NCBI GenBank assembly: GCA_900543485.1
Contig: UQRM01000011.1
Location: forward strand, 1 to 64,000
DNA length: 64,000 nucleotides
Direction of reading: 5' to 3'
Source of the DNA: an uncultured Eubacterium sp.
Lineage (GTDB): Bacteria > Bacillota > Clostridia > Peptostreptococcales > Anaerovoracaceae
This document shows, one piece after another, positions 40,533 through 49,919 of this stretch (the stretch's first letter is position 1; each line of letters starts with the position of its first letter). Made by a program: the position numbers and the translations under genes. The notes beneath the pieces are model-generated. The model made no database searches. It was not told the origin of the DNA and saw only the letters and a list, made by a program, of their open reading frames with translations.

Positions 40533-40670
40533 CTTATCGCTTTAACCGCAGCCTTTTCGACAGCGCTCCGTTTCTGAAATATACATTTATATTGTATCAC
40601 GGATGAAAGCCGCAGGCTACAACATTTACGCTATTTATGCCATTACCGGCCTGTCCATGCGCCGTCTTTC

Positions 40671-42533
40671 TCACGAGAGTCTGGCCACCAGCACCGTCAG
40701 GTCATCCCGCTCCTTTCCGATGTAACTGTCAGCCGCCCGATTCAGTATCAAATCGCTCATGGTCCGTGTATCTGTCGAACGGACCCCGGCAGCCGTTTCC
40801 TTGAGCATGCTGAGGAACACGTCGCTCCTGCCGCCGCCTCCTGCAACGCCTCCGTCGCTTACTCCGTCTGACATCATTATTATCCAATCGTCCTTTTTCA
40901 ACACGGTCTCCACGTACCTGACCTTAAGTCCATTGACGATCCCCAGAGGGACTGCCGACAGCTTCACTTCTTCCACCTTGTCCTTGCGCCGGATCAGCGT
41001 CGGAGCAGCTCCTATCTTGTAAAACTTGGTTTTCCCTGTACATTTATCCACTATAGCCAGGTCTACAGTGGCATAGGAATCCTCATCCTCCTTCATCAGC
41101 ATCACGGCGTTGACCATCTTTAGAGTCAGGTCTGTCGTCACACCGGATCTCAGCAACGAAATTATAGTCTTGGTAACCATCAGGCTTTCTGCCGCCGCTT
41201 TCTTTCCCTTTCCCATCCCGTCGCTGACTATCATAGCCACTTTCCCATCACCGATATCCTGCCATCCACAGCAATCTCCATTTATGTCTCCCGCCGCCGC
41301 ACACTGCGCCACCGATATGTCCACCTTAAATTTTTCATGGCTTCTTGAGCCGGCGAGCCTTGCGCTTCCGCTTATCCTGCGCCTGATATCCTCCATTATC
41401 TGCCTCGTCACATCGAATTGTCCTGCTACCACTGACCGGCTGTCCAGATATGTGGAATACAGCTCCGACAGATCTTCCATATCCTCGGCCCGCGCCTTCA
41501 GCAGTTTGGCAGCCTTCGTCCCGGCTTCTGCCTTTTCCGGCTTTTCCTTCCCGGCATATGTCGCTATGAACTTTTCCAGCTTTCCGCCAAATTTCCAATT
41601 CACAGCCAGAAACGACGCCCCTGATAAAAGCAGACAGTAGTTATCAGCTCCCAGCACCACTCCGCTCTCGGCCATGCCCAGAGCCCAGCAAGTGAATATC
41701 AGCACGGCTGCCGGAACGAACCCGCCCTTCTTTCCCGCCAGAGCCGCGGCCGCGACACCTATGACGGCCGTAGCCATTAATCCCCACTGTCCCTGGCCCG
41801 TCACTCCTGTCCAGATGCCTCCTATCGCCACCGTCAGAAAGGCTGTACCCGGATCCAGGTAGGCCAGCGCTGCCATAGCCAGGAACAACACCACAGGCCA
41901 GGACAAAAACGACAGACCCAGACCGTTGAGCAGCAGAAGACTCACTGATACCAACGAGGCGGCACGCAGTTCTCCGGCGGCGTAAACGGCAGTGCGGGAT
42001 GAAGCGCGGGATGCCTGTCCTCGTCTTCCGGCCGTCCTCCCAGAACGCACGCCGACTCCGCCTTTTTCCTCCCACAGCGTATCGAACACGAAGACAAAGA
42101 CGAATATCAGCAATCCGTACAACAGCAGCTCTTTCACGCTCATCTCATAAACCGCCGCCGTCACCAATCTGCTGACGCTCGTACAGATTATCCCCGCGCT
42201 GGCCGAGATGGCTGCCGTCTGCCACGTTTCCAGCTTTATCCTGCCCGATACCGCAAAGAGGATCCCACACAGGATGACGGCTGCCAGGTCTCCCCATGGC
42301 TCGTATCCTCTCCGAAAATAAGGCAGGATGCCAGCGGCAGCCGGTATCACCAACCATATATCCAGCCGTTTTCTCCTCACCATGTATGCCACGAAGGCTA
42401 CGGCTGCCGGAAAGTATCCGTCGAGGAAAACCCCGCGACTTATGAGCCACGCGAAAATCATCAGCGCTGCCACCCGGACAGCCTTTATCTTCGACAAATT
42501 AAATGCGCTTGCTTTGGTGGTGTGTTCCATCAT
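40671..42533 (-). CDS. spoIIE: SpoIIE-like membrane phosphatase
   Basis: About 620 residues: an N-terminal half with ~10 membrane helices (about 20-330), then a linker and a C-terminal PP2C-type phosphatase (FKVDISVAQCAAAGDINGDC; KVAMIVSDGMGKGKKAAAESLMVTK; DWIIMMSDGVSDGG; RDDLTVLVARL). Metal-binding Asp residues are in DGMG and SDGVSDG. This matches stage II sporulation protein E, which activates sigma-F. It is shorter than B. subtilis SpoIIE (827). Its place before tilS-ftsH supports the assignment. The longer frame to 42584 crosses a TATAAT (42564-42569); I prefer the ATG at 42531-42533 behind GGAG. Confidence 0.85.
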   Translation of the reverse strand: MMEHTTKASAFNLSKIKAVRVAALMIFAWLISRGVFLDGYFPAAVAFVAYMVRRKRLDIWLVIPAAAGILPYFRRGYEPWGDLAAVILCGILFAVSGRIKLETWQTAAISASAGIICTSVSRLVTAAVYEMSVKELLLYGLLIFVFVFVFDTLWEEKGGVGVRSGRTAGRRGQASRASSRTAVYAAGELRAASLVSVSLLLLNGLGLSFLSWPVVLFLAMAALAYLDPGTAFLTVAIGGIWTGVTGQGQWGLMATAVIGVAAAALAGKKGGFVPAAVLIFTCWALGMAESGVVLGADNYCLLLSGASFLAVNWKFGGKLEKFIATYAGKEKPEKAEAGTKAAKLLKARAEDMEDLSELYSTYLDSRSVVAGQFDVTRQIMEDIRRRISGSARLAGSRSHEKFKVDISVAQCAAAGDINGDCCGWQDIGDGKVAMIVSDGMGKGKKAAAESLMVTKTIISLLRSGVTTDLTLKMVNAVMLMKEDEDSYATVDLAIVDKCTGKTKFYKIGAAPTLIRRKDKVEEVKLSAVPLGIVNGLKVRYVETVLKKDDWIIMMSDGVSDGGVAGGGGRSDVFLSMLKETAAGVRSTDTRTMSDLILNRAADSYIGKERDDLTVLVARLS

Positions 42534-42614
42534 AATAAAAATCTCCATTCCCAATACAAGCGCATTATACAGCCTGTCCGCCATCGAAATTTGTCAAAAC
42601 CTCTGCGAACATGA

Positions 42615-42659
42615 TATTTATTTATTTTTATGGCGCGGCAGATCCCGGGCGCCTGCCGC
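42615..42659 (-). terminator. Terminator after tatD
   Basis: GCGGCAG (42635-42641) and CTGCCGC (42653-42659) form a stem with an 11-nt loop; the minus-strand side continues GCCATAAAAATAAATAAAT, rich in A/T rather than pure T. It separates tatD from spoIIE. Confidence 0.6.
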
Positions 42660-42666
42660 TTTGCCG

Positions 42667-43569
42667 TCAGTCTCGTATCCCGTAGAACCTCATGGCGTTG
42701 GCTTTGGTGGCAGCAGCCACTTTTTCCAAGCTGATACCCTTTATCTCAGCCACTTTGGCCGCGGTGTATTCCACCATGGACGGGTCATTCTTCTTCCCGC
42801 GGAACGGTTCCGGTGTCAGATATGGCGAATCGGTCTCCACCAGCAGGAAATCCAGCGGTATCTCGTCGACCACCGCTACTGTCTTCCTGTTGTTCTTATA
42901 CGTGACCGGCCCAGCGATGGAAAGTGTCGCTCCCAGCTTCACATACTGTTTCCCCAGCTCCGCACTCCCGGAGAAGCAGTGGAGAAGCACCCTGGCATCA
43001 TCGCACCATCCGTCTTGGCTATCCTTGCTCCCGGCTTTGTCGGCCGTCTTGCTTCCGGCCTTTCCTACGTACCCTGTGGTGTCCGGTCTTCCGGGGAACC
43101 AGCTTTTTCTCTCCTCCGAAAAAGCCCCTTCCTCCTTCAATATGTCCATCACTTCCTGATCAGCTTCTCTGGAATGTATAACTATTGGCATCTTCAACTG
43201 GTTTGCCAGCTGTATCTGCTTTCTGAACCATTCCCTCTGCACGTCTCTCGGCGAATTATCGTAATGAAAGTCCAGTCCGATCTCTCCGATAGCCATCACC
43301 TTATCCTTTTTAGCCAGCCCTCTTATCATAGCCAGCTGCATATCGTCCATATCCTTCGTATCATGAGGATGACAACCTACGGCCGCATAGCACCACGGGT
43401 ACTTTGCCGCGTGGTCTACTGCCATCTTAGAGCTTTCCAAATCGAAACCTATATCCATGACGCAGTCCAGCATTCCATCTGCGATGGCTGCTTCAACTGC
43501 CTTTATCATGACCGTCCTGGCCTGGTCGGACATCTCGTTGTTCAAATGGGCATGTGAATCAAATAGCAT
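42667..43569 (-). CDS. tatD: TatD-family hydrolase/DNase
   Basis: About 300 residues. Metal-binding motifs: MLFDSHAHLN (HxH), IGEIGLDFHYD, IVIHSREAD, LHCFSGSAE and ETDSPYLTP. The family does 3'-5' exonuclease or related metal-dependent hydrolysis. An insertion of about 40 residues (near 165-205, with the internal repeat KAGSKTADKAGSKDSQD) lies before the LHCFSGS motif. The ATG at 43567-43569 starts the canonical N-terminus; a GTG three codons earlier is also open. Confidence 0.92.
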   Translation of the reverse strand: MLFDSHAHLNNEMSDQARTVMIKAVEAAIADGMLDCVMDIGFDLESSKMAVDHAAKYPWCYAAVGCHPHDTKDMDDMQLAMIRGLAKKDKVMAIGEIGLDFHYDNSPRDVQREWFRKQIQLANQLKMPIVIHSREADQEVMDILKEEGAFSEERKSWFPGRPDTTGYVGKAGSKTADKAGSKDSQDGWCDDARVLLHCFSGSAELGKQYVKLGATLSIAGPVTYKNNRKTVAVVDEIPLDFLLVETDSPYLTPEPFRGKKNDPSMVEYTAAKVAEIKGISLEKVAAATKANAMRFYGIRD

Positions 43570-43605
43570 CGCTTCCACCTCTTTTCGTTGATTTCCTAAA
43601 TTATA

Positions 43606-44373
43606 TCATACCTCCAGGCTGGCGGCTATCCTGGAAACCGCACCTACATCCATGGCCCCTTCATTGTCGTCGCACGTTATCATCAGGTTGGCGCCCGGCA
43701 AGATCCCGTTGTAGTAATAGAGCTCCAGCTTGCCGAAGGCGGTATTCCTGTATATTTCATCGCCCAGCATCCCCATATGCTCCCAGTAGACCACCGTTCC
43801 ATTCTTTAAATATATGGTAAAATCCGGATAGCGTATCGTCTCGTTTCCGTTTTTATCAAAGAGATGGAGAGCTTCTTCGTATCTGAAATCCAGCTCGTAC
43901 CCGCGGAGTATTTCAGCTATCAGCGCCTCGGATTTGGAGCGAACCATGAGTCCGAAAGTTGTTCTGTGTATCATGCCTTCCCGTCTGTAGCCGTTTGCCG
44001 CGATTCCGGCAGTCGGCACCTTTTTATCGGCTTCCGGCTGATATGCTTTCCCCAGCTTCGCAAATATATCCTTCGGCGAATACCTGCGATACTTCTTGAG
44101 CATGGCCTCCTGCGCCTTTACATTTTCCTGTAGTATCTTCATCGCTTCTTCCGCATATCGCCTGTCTTTGAGCGCCGCGACCAGTTGGGCATTATCGACA
44201 CTTATATACTCCTGCCGCTTTCCTCCTGGCCTCACCTTGTAATAATATGTCTTTCCCGATATTCTCTTGGATGTCAGCCTCCCTGCCGGCAATTCCTCCA
44301 GCTGTCTGCGGTAAATATCCATGAGCTTCTTTTCAGCCTTTATATCACGCCTTGTGGCTCCTTCATAATCCAT
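43606..44373 (-). CDS. Putative PD-(D/E)XK-like nuclease-fold protein
   Basis: 255 residues. N-terminal half is a basic, helical region (EGATRRDIKAEKKLMDIYRRQLE; ISGKTYYYKVRPGGKRQEYIS) that may bind nucleic acid. The C-terminal half reads VRSKSEALIAEIL, IRYPDFTIYL and VVYWEHMGMLGDEIY, an order resembling PD-(D/E)XK nucleases (E, PD, E-x-K) but with EHM in place of ExK, as in some TnsA-like and Firmicutes hypothetical proteins. Function unknown. It has a clear ribosome site (AAGGAGG). Confidence 0.55.
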   Translation of the reverse strand: MDYEGATRRDIKAEKKLMDIYRRQLEELPAGRLTSKRISGKTYYYKVRPGGKRQEYISVDNAQLVAALKDRRYAEEAMKILQENVKAQEAMLKKYRRYSPKDIFAKLGKAYQPEADKKVPTAGIAANGYRREGMIHRTTFGLMVRSKSEALIAEILRGYELDFRYEEALHLFDKNGNETIRYPDFTIYLKNGTVVYWEHMGMLGDEIYRNTAFGKLELYYYNGILPGANLMITCDDNEGAMDVGAVSRIAASLEV

Positions 44374-44675
44374 ATCGCCCCTCCTTTTACATTATTTTAC
44401 ATTAAACGGGGCGATATGTCAATTTTTTCCTTTAGCTTTTGAATTTTTCTGCTCTCTTTCTCCATTTCCCGTATAGCCCGACTCCGCCATTTCGATGATT
44501 TTTCCCTTATTTTTATACAGATTTCATGTACCAACGGTACAAAACAGTATAAAAACAACGGGTTTTCGCGGAATTCTTTATACGGCAAAACTTCAAATCT
44601 TTCCAATTAAGTATAGGCCGCTGCCCTGCGCGCCGGATAGAACATGTGTCCCGATGTGTCCCACCGTCAACCTAC
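44374..44675. other. Intergenic region without recognised gene
   Basis: About 300 bases between metG's terminator and the 44373 gene. It holds the tandem TAATGTAAAA TAATGTAAAA just before that gene's ribosome site. A 69-codon open frame on the minus strand shows no homology signal, so I do not call it. Confidence 0.4.
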
Positions 44676-44702
44676 GAAAAAAGCGCCGCACGAGGCAGCG
44701 CT
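44676..44702 (-). terminator. Rho-independent terminator after metG
   Basis: AGCGC (44682-44686) pairs with GCGCT (44698-44702) plus inner pairs; TTTTTTCGT follows on the minus strand. It lies about 20 bases beyond the metG stop. Confidence 0.75.
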
Positions 44703-44722
44703 CAGTATCATCATATCACGTA

Positions 44723-46657
44723 TCACGTCACAGGATTGCCGTCTTCGGCTGTAGTGGTGACGAATTCGATTCGCTCCTTGCCGTCGACAACGTTATCGGC
44801 AAAGAGTATCATTCCCTTCGACTCCAGGCCGCGCAGCTTGCGAGGCTTCAGATTGGCCACTACGACAACTTTCTTGCCGACGCACTCTTCCGGCTTGAAG
44901 TAGGCCGCGACTCCGGAGATTATCTGACGGGTCTCCGTGCCCATCTTTACCTGGAACACCAGCAGCTTGTCAGCTTTCGGGTGTTTTTCGGCAGAGATGA
45001 TTGTCCCTACCCGAAAATCCATCTTATCAAAGTCGTCGTATTCTATCTCAGGCTTGAGCTCCAGCGGGATATTGGCTTCCTCACCGCCGCCCTGCATGGC
45101 TTCCAGCTCTTCCAGCTCCTTATCGATATCCAGCCTAGGGAAGATAGGATCGCCCTTCTTCACCTGTTCACCCTGCATCATTTCAAAGGTGTAGGCATCC
45201 TCCCATTCCACGTCCGCATACCACAGACCCAATTGTTTTCTTATCTTATCGGATGTGGTGTGCATGAATGGATGTATCAGCACCGATATTATCCTTATGG
45301 TCTCTGCCAGATTGTGGAGCACGTTATCCAGCCTAGGCTTCTGTGCTTCATCCTTGGCCAGGACCCACGGCATAGTCTCATCTATATACTTGTTGGCGCG
45401 ACGCACGACTACCCAGATGCTCTCAAGCGCCATATTGAAAGCGAACTTATCCATCTCCGCTTCCACCTTATCGGCAGCTCCGACAGCCACAGCCTTCAGG
45501 TCTTCATCTACAGCGTCCACAGCATCTGTCAGGTCAGGAACGATGCCGCCGTTGTACTTTTCTATCATGGAGACCGTCCTGGAAACCAGGTTCCCCAGGT
45601 CGTTGGCCAGATCGTAATTCATCCTCTTGAGCATCACTTCATTTGTAAAGACTCCATCCTGTCCGAAGGTGTACTCCCTCAGCAGGAAATACTTGAGGGC
45701 ATCTATGCCGTACCTGTCTATCAGCTTCACAGGGTCCACCACGTTGCCTTTGGACTTGGACATCTTGCCGCCTTCCAGCAGCAGCCAGCCGTGACCCAGC
45801 ACCTGCTTAGGCAGCGGCAGGCCCGCGCTCATCAGCATTGCCGGCCATATTATGGTATGGAACCTTACGATCTCCTTACCTACCAGATGAACGTCCACAG
45901 GCCAGTACTTCTCGTAAAGCTCCGGTTCATCGGGCCACCCGAGGGCAGTGATATAGTTGGAAAGAGCGTCCAGCCATACATACATCACGTGTTTCTCGTT
46001 GATCGGGACAGGGATACCCCAGTCGAAGGTGGATCTGGAAATGCACAGATCCTCCAGCCCCTGCTTTATGAAGGAAATCATCTCGTTTCTCCTGGTGTCA
46101 GGCTTCAGGAAATCCGGGTTGTTTTCCAATAAGTCCAGCAGCTGGTCCTGATATTTTGACAATTTAAAGAAATAGGCTTCTTCCTTGGCCTTCTGTACCG
46201 GTCTTCCGCAGTCAGGACACTTGCCATCCACCAGCTGGCTCTCCGTCCAGAAGGACTCGCAAGGCGTGCAATAAAGGCCTTCGTATTCACCCTTATAGAT
46301 ATCGCCATTCTCATAGATCTTCATGAAAAGCTGCTGCACGCGCTTGACATGTCTTGGTTCTGTCGTTCTGATAAAATCATCGTAAGAAATCTCCATGGTC
46401 TTCCACAGATCCTTGATCCCGGCCACAACCTTGTCCACATACTCCTGAGGCTTCATACCTTCCTTTTCTGCTATAGTCTGTATCTTCTGCCCATGCTCGT
46501 CAGTTCCCGTGAGGAACCTGACATCATAGCCGGAAAGTCTCTTGAACCTGGCCATGGCATCCGCCATCACAGTACAATAAGTGTGCCCTATATGAAGATT
46601 GGAACTTGGGTAATAAATAGGGGTGGTAATGTAATATGTGCCTTTATCTTTCGCCAT
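44723..46657 (-). CDS. metG: Methionyl-tRNA synthetase
   Basis: 644 residues. Class I synthetase: [19 protein letters not shown] (HIGH), a knob with zinc Cys [22 protein letters not shown] (four Cys), [19 protein letters not shown] (KMSKS), and a C-terminal tRNA-binding EMAP/Arc1p-like domain ([20 protein letters not shown] ... [16 protein letters not shown]). Zinc and dimer form fit the Firmicutes type. It is directly downstream (23 bases) of the kinase-like gene and has its own terminator. Confidence 0.98.
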   Translation of the reverse strand: MAKDKGTYYITTPIYYPSSNLHIGHTYCTVMADAMARFKRLSGYDVRFLTGTDEHGQKIQTIAEKEGMKPQEYVDKVVAGIKDLWKTMEISYDDFIRTTEPRHVKRVQQLFMKIYENGDIYKGEYEGLYCTPCESFWTESQLVDGKCPDCGRPVQKAKEEAYFFKLSKYQDQLLDLLENNPDFLKPDTRRNEMISFIKQGLEDLCISRSTFDWGIPVPINEKHVMYVWLDALSNYITALGWPDEPELYEKYWPVDVHLVGKEIVRFHTIIWPAMLMSAGLPLPKQVLGHGWLLLEGGKMSKSKGNVVDPVKLIDRYGIDALKYFLLREYTFGQDGVFTNEVMLKRMNYDLANDLGNLVSRTVSMIEKYNGGIVPDLTDAVDAVDEDLKAVAVGAADKVEAEMDKFAFNMALESIWVVVRRANKYIDETMPWVLAKDEAQKPRLDNVLHNLAETIRIISVLIHPFMHTTSDKIRKQLGLWYADVEWEDAYTFEMMQGEQVKKGDPIFPRLDIDKELEELEAMQGGGEEANIPLELKPEIEYDDFDKMDFRVGTIISAEKHPKADKLLVFQVKMGTETRQIISGVAAYFKPEECVGKKVVVVANLKPRKLRGLESKGMILFADNVVDGKERIEFVTTTAEDGNPVT

Positions 46658-46680
46658 TTTCTTCTATCATTCCTTTCATC

Positions 46681-47298
46681 TTATCTCGGAAGCTTCACTT
46701 CCGTATATCTTATTATGAGGTCTACTATATCCTCTATCTCAACATATCCACTGTCCATGGAAAGATGGTAATTGACAGGTTCGCCCCACTTCTGCCCCGT
46801 ATGATAGGCATAGTAGTTAGCTCTCGTCTTGTCAGTATCCTTCATCATCTTCTTCACCATGTCAGCAGGTACGCCGTATTCCTGGACGGCTCGCTTTATC
46901 TTGTCAGCTTCTTCCGCATATATGAATACATTGGTAGCCTCAGGCATACCTCTCAGTATGTAGTCAGCGCATCTTCCCACGATAACGCAAGAACCTTCCT
47001 CGGCGATCTTCTTGATAGTGTCGAACTGAGCAAGGAAGAAGCGCTCATTCAGGGAAAGGCTCTCAGGTCCGGCCTCGGCTGTCCCGAGAGCGGAGATCAG
47101 GCTGTAGAGAAAGCTGTTCTTCGCTTTCTTTTCCGCGTCCTCCATCATCTCCCTGCAAAATCCCGATTCTTCCGCAATCCTGTCCAGCAGCTCCTTGTCA
47201 TAGTAAGGAACATCTAATTTTTCCGCAAGACGCTTTCCTATCAGTCTTCCGCCGCTTCCGAACTCACGGCTTATGGTTATTATTCTCTTGTCGCTCAT
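46681..47298 (-). CDS. Cytidylate kinase-like P-loop protein
   Basis: 205 residues. P-loop SREFGSGGRLIGKRLAEKL, typical of the cytidylate-kinase-like family (AAA_26/PF13189), with YDKELLDRIAEESG and VIVGRCADYIL. Substrate uncertain: these proteins are related to Cmk but shorter and differ in the CMP-binding region, so a function other than CMP phosphorylation is possible. Good ribosome site (GGGAGG) and promoter upstream. Confidence 0.85.
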   Translation of the reverse strand: MSDKRIITISREFGSGGRLIGKRLAEKLDVPYYDKELLDRIAEESGFCREMMEDAEKKAKNSFLYSLISALGTAEAGPESLSLNERFFLAQFDTIKKIAEEGSCVIVGRCADYILRGMPEATNVFIYAEEADKIKRAVQEYGVPADMVKKMMKDTDKTRANYYAYHTGQKWGEPVNYHLSMDSGYVEIEDIVDLIIRYTEVKLPR

Positions 47299-47396
47299 AC
47301 AGCTACCTCCCTCAGGTCACTATGGGCAGCAGCACTTCGCAAGTCTGCCGCAGCATGCTCCGACAGCGTCCCGCGTCGGCGAGGCTGTCTTTGATT

Positions 47397-47435
47397 AATT
47401 GTGTTCATTATATCACAATTTATATACGTTTGTAA
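47397..47435 (-). promoter_or_regulatory. Promoter with overlapping dyad upstream of the kinase-metG unit
   Basis: Minus strand: TTACAA (47430-47435), 17 bases, TATAAT (47407-47412). AATTGTG (47414-47420 complement) and CACAATT (47397-47403 complement) form a perfect 7+7 dyad separated by 10 bases, centred on the -10. It looks like a repressor operator; the spacing is not the usual Rex site (8). Confidence 0.6.
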
Positions 47436-47513
47436 CAGAATTCATGTTTTTCAAGCATCTGCCGTCTATTCCCATTTCGGGAGTTTGACAGTTGAATAAT
47501 AGAAAAATACCTT

Positions 47514-47540
47514 GCAGGCCGCATAAAACCTGCTTTTTTT
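47514..47540 (+). terminator. Terminator in front of the transposase gene
   Basis: GCAGG (47514-47518) and CCTGC (47529-47533) form a short stem followed by TTTTTTT on the plus strand. Insertion sequences often carry such terminators to block outside transcription into the transposase. Confidence 0.55.
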
Positions 47541-47616
47541 GTGTCAATTTTTTAGTTTTTATATATGTTATTTTATGTTATTGTATAATATAATAAGGGA
47601 TAAGGAGGGATCAGCT

Positions 47617-48870
47617 ATGAATCTTCACATATCAAAATCAAAAAACGCAGAGTCATTTTATATCTGCAAATCTTTCGTAAAAGCAAATGGCAGTACTTCT
47701 TCTATGATTGTCCGCAAGCTGGGAACTTTAGAACAGCTTTTAGTCGAGCACGGCCCGACAAGAGATGATGTTCTTACTTGGGCAAAGAATGAAGTGAAAA
47801 TAGAAACCGAAAAATATAAAAAGGAAAAAGAAGCCAAAACAGTGTTGATCCCCTTTCACGCAGACAGGCAGTTAGACTATGGCAAGCAGGTCTTTTACCG
47901 GGGCGGCTACCTTTTTCTCCAATCGATCTATTATCAGATGCAGATGAATAAGATCTGCCGGAAGTTAAAACAAAAATATAAGTTTAAATATGACATCAAC
48001 GCAATCCTTTCCGATTTGATCTACGCAAGGATCCTGGAGCCTTGCAGCAAACGTGCTTCTTACAAGACCGCATTAGAATTTTTAGAAAAACCATCCTACA
48101 AGCTTCACGATGTATACCGTGCGCTGGATGTCCTTGGGGCTGAATGTGACCTGATCCAGGCAGAGGTCTATAAAAACAGCCATTTCATGGGGCAGAGGAA
48201 TGATAAGATCCTTTATTACGACTGCACGAATTATTATTTTGAGATTGAACAGGAAGACGGCAGCAAGAAATATGGGAAGGGGAAGGAACACAGACCGAAC
48301 CCGATCATCCAAATGGGGCTTTTCATGGACGGGGATGGGATCCCCCTTGCGTTTTCTCTCTTCCCGGGAAATGCAAACGAGCAGACATCGCTGAAGCCAC
48401 TGGAGAAGAAAGTGCTTAGTGATTTCGGATGCCAGAAATTCATTTATTGCAGCGATGCCGGGCTGGGTTCGGAATCCATCCGGGAATACAACCATATGGG
48501 GGAAAGGGCTTATATCGTAACCCAGTCGATCAAAAAGCTGAAGAAAGAAGAAAAAGAATGGGCGCTGAGCCCGCAGGGGTTTAAACGGGTCTCCGATGAC
48601 GAGCCTGTCGATATCACGAAACTTCCGGAAGATGACAAAGGGCTTTATTACAAGGATGAACCGTATACCACTAAGAAACTGCACCAACGCTTGATCATCA
48701 CTTATTCTCCAAAGTATGCCCTGTATCAGAAATCCATCCGTGATACACAGGTGGAACGGGCACAAGATAAGCGAGATAGATTTTCCCGACGATTCGCTTG
48801 TGCTTATGATAAATGTTATTTGACAAGCAGAATCAGAATTTTTGACACGCAAAATACAAAATCAGAATAA
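47617..48870 (+). pseudogene. Truncated IS1634-family (IS4-like DDE) transposase
   Basis: 417 residues from the ATG at 47617-47619 behind AAGGAGG. It matches IS1634-type transposases: N-terminal KSKNAESFYICKSFVK, ILSDLIYARILEPCSKRASY, a first DDE Asp in KILYYDCTNYYFE, second in IYCSDAGLGSES. The third catalytic residue (Glu) domain is missing: the recognisable sequence ends at V379-E-R-A-Q383 and a 34-residue unrelated tail (DKRDRFSRRFACAYDK...) follows. Normal family length is ~550. It lies exactly where the host-like DNA stops and prophage begins, so deletion or phage integration likely cut it. Confidence 0.8.
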
Positions 48871-48884
48871 TTCTTATAAATATT

Positions 48885-48965
48885 AAAATCTCTTTGTTTA
48901 ATCAGTTTTTCTCAACATAAACAATAACGATTGTTGAAAAACGGCTGATTTTTCAAAGAGATTTT
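48885..48965. terminator. Large hairpin at the end of the prophage late operon
   Basis: AAAATCTCTTTG (48885-48896) pairs with CAAAGAGATTTT (48954-48965), and inner AATCAG/CTGATT and TTTTTCTCAACA/TTGTTGAAAAA arms extend it into one of the longest stem-loops in the window. T-rich runs flank it on both strands, so a bidirectional terminator between phage and transposase is likely. Confidence 0.7.
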
Positions 48966-49116
48966 TGTTTTTCGTTTTTTATATGGAGAAAATTCACTTT
49001 AACAGCTTCTATTTTATTGATGTTTAAACAGTGTTTTTTCGGTCAGGTCTATTTTATTTACGGAGATAATGGAGCAATGTAGTATTATCATCGTAAAGAA
49101 AATAGCACTGTATCTA

Positions 49117-49866
49117 TCAGTAGTTTCTTATCAACAGTTCTTTAAAACTGCCTGAAGACAAATTGTTGTTCCTTGAAACTGAAACAATGTCGTAATCCCT
49201 ATAGAGATCTCGAATAAACATATCATCGTTATAAGAAAGAAGAAATTTTCCTTGAATTTGCGAAAGCTTTAATGCAAGACGTTTGTGATCATTTTCCGTA
49301 AATTCAATATCATAATATTTCTCCGTTGTGTGATATGGCGGATCAAGATAGAAAAAAGAGTTTCGGCGATCATAGACTGTAATCAAATCCTCGAAATCCT
49401 TCCTTTCTATTAAAACGTTTTTTAAACGGTCTGAAATAACCGATAAATAATCTTTTGAACGATATAGTGGCTTTTTGCTACAACCAAAAGATTTGCCGTC
49501 AGCCCCGAAGGATAGGCGCATTTTTATAAAATATCTTGCTGCCCGTTGTATATCGGTAAAACCTCGACAGCTCAACTGTTGGGATACATCCTGAAAAATT
49601 TCTCGACTGTTATAAAAGCCGTCTATTTCACGTTGAAGCTCTGAGCAATGATATTTAATACAACGCATTAAATTAACAAGCTCGCCATCTGCATCATTGT
49701 AAATCTCTAAATCTGCTTGCTTTTCTTTAGAAAAAAGCACCCAACCGCCACCGCCAAAGACTTCTATGTAACGGTTGAATTGATCTGAATTTGGAAACAT
49801 ATCGCATATTTTATTACGCAAAAGACGTTTTCCGCCTATGCGTGGAATCGGACTATTTATCATCAT
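49117..49866 (-). CDS. dam: Phage DNA adenine methyltransferase (D12/Dam class)
   Basis: 249 residues. Motif I (SAM binding) is IEVFGGGGWVLF near the N-terminus; motif IV is FFYLDPPYH (DPPY). PIPRIGGKRLLRNKI is the D12-class start. It would methylate adenine N6 (GATC or another site). At the end of a phage late operon it may protect the phage genome from host restriction. Two adjacent ATGs are possible starts. Confidence 0.92.
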   Translation of the reverse strand: MMINSPIPRIGGKRLLRNKICDMFPNSDQFNRYIEVFGGGGWVLFSKEKQADLEIYNDADGELVNLMRCIKYHCSELQREIDGFYNSREIFQDVSQQLSCRGFTDIQRAARYFIKMRLSFGADGKSFGCSKKPLYRSKDYLSVISDRLKNVLIERKDFEDLITVYDRRNSFFYLDPPYHTTEKYYDIEFTENDHKRLALKLSQIQGKFLLSYNDDMFIRDLYRDYDIVSVSRNNNLSSGSFKELLIRNY

Positions 49867-49919
49867 AAGCCTCCTATAAAAAAATAATGGTGGGGCACTT
49901 TCGCCCCACCGATGTAATG

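Noticed and set aside
42564..42597. Sigma-A promoter for spoIIE using TTGACA at 42592-42597 and TATAAT at 42564-42569
   Set aside because: The spacer is 22 bases, too long for a normal promoter; only the -10 was used as an argument for the start codon choice.
44397..44606. 69-residue open frame on the minus strand between metG and the PD-(D/E)XK-like gene
   Set aside because: No ribosome site, no recognisable domain, and unusual composition; likely chance.
44495..46132. 545-codon plus-strand frame opposite metG
   Set aside because: Antisense shadow of a highly conserved synthetase gene; composition His/Gln/Leu-rich without domains.
47397..47420. Rex binding site at the kinase-metG promoter
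   Set aside because: Rex sites have 8 bases between TTGTG and CACAA; here there are 10, so only a generic dyad is reported.
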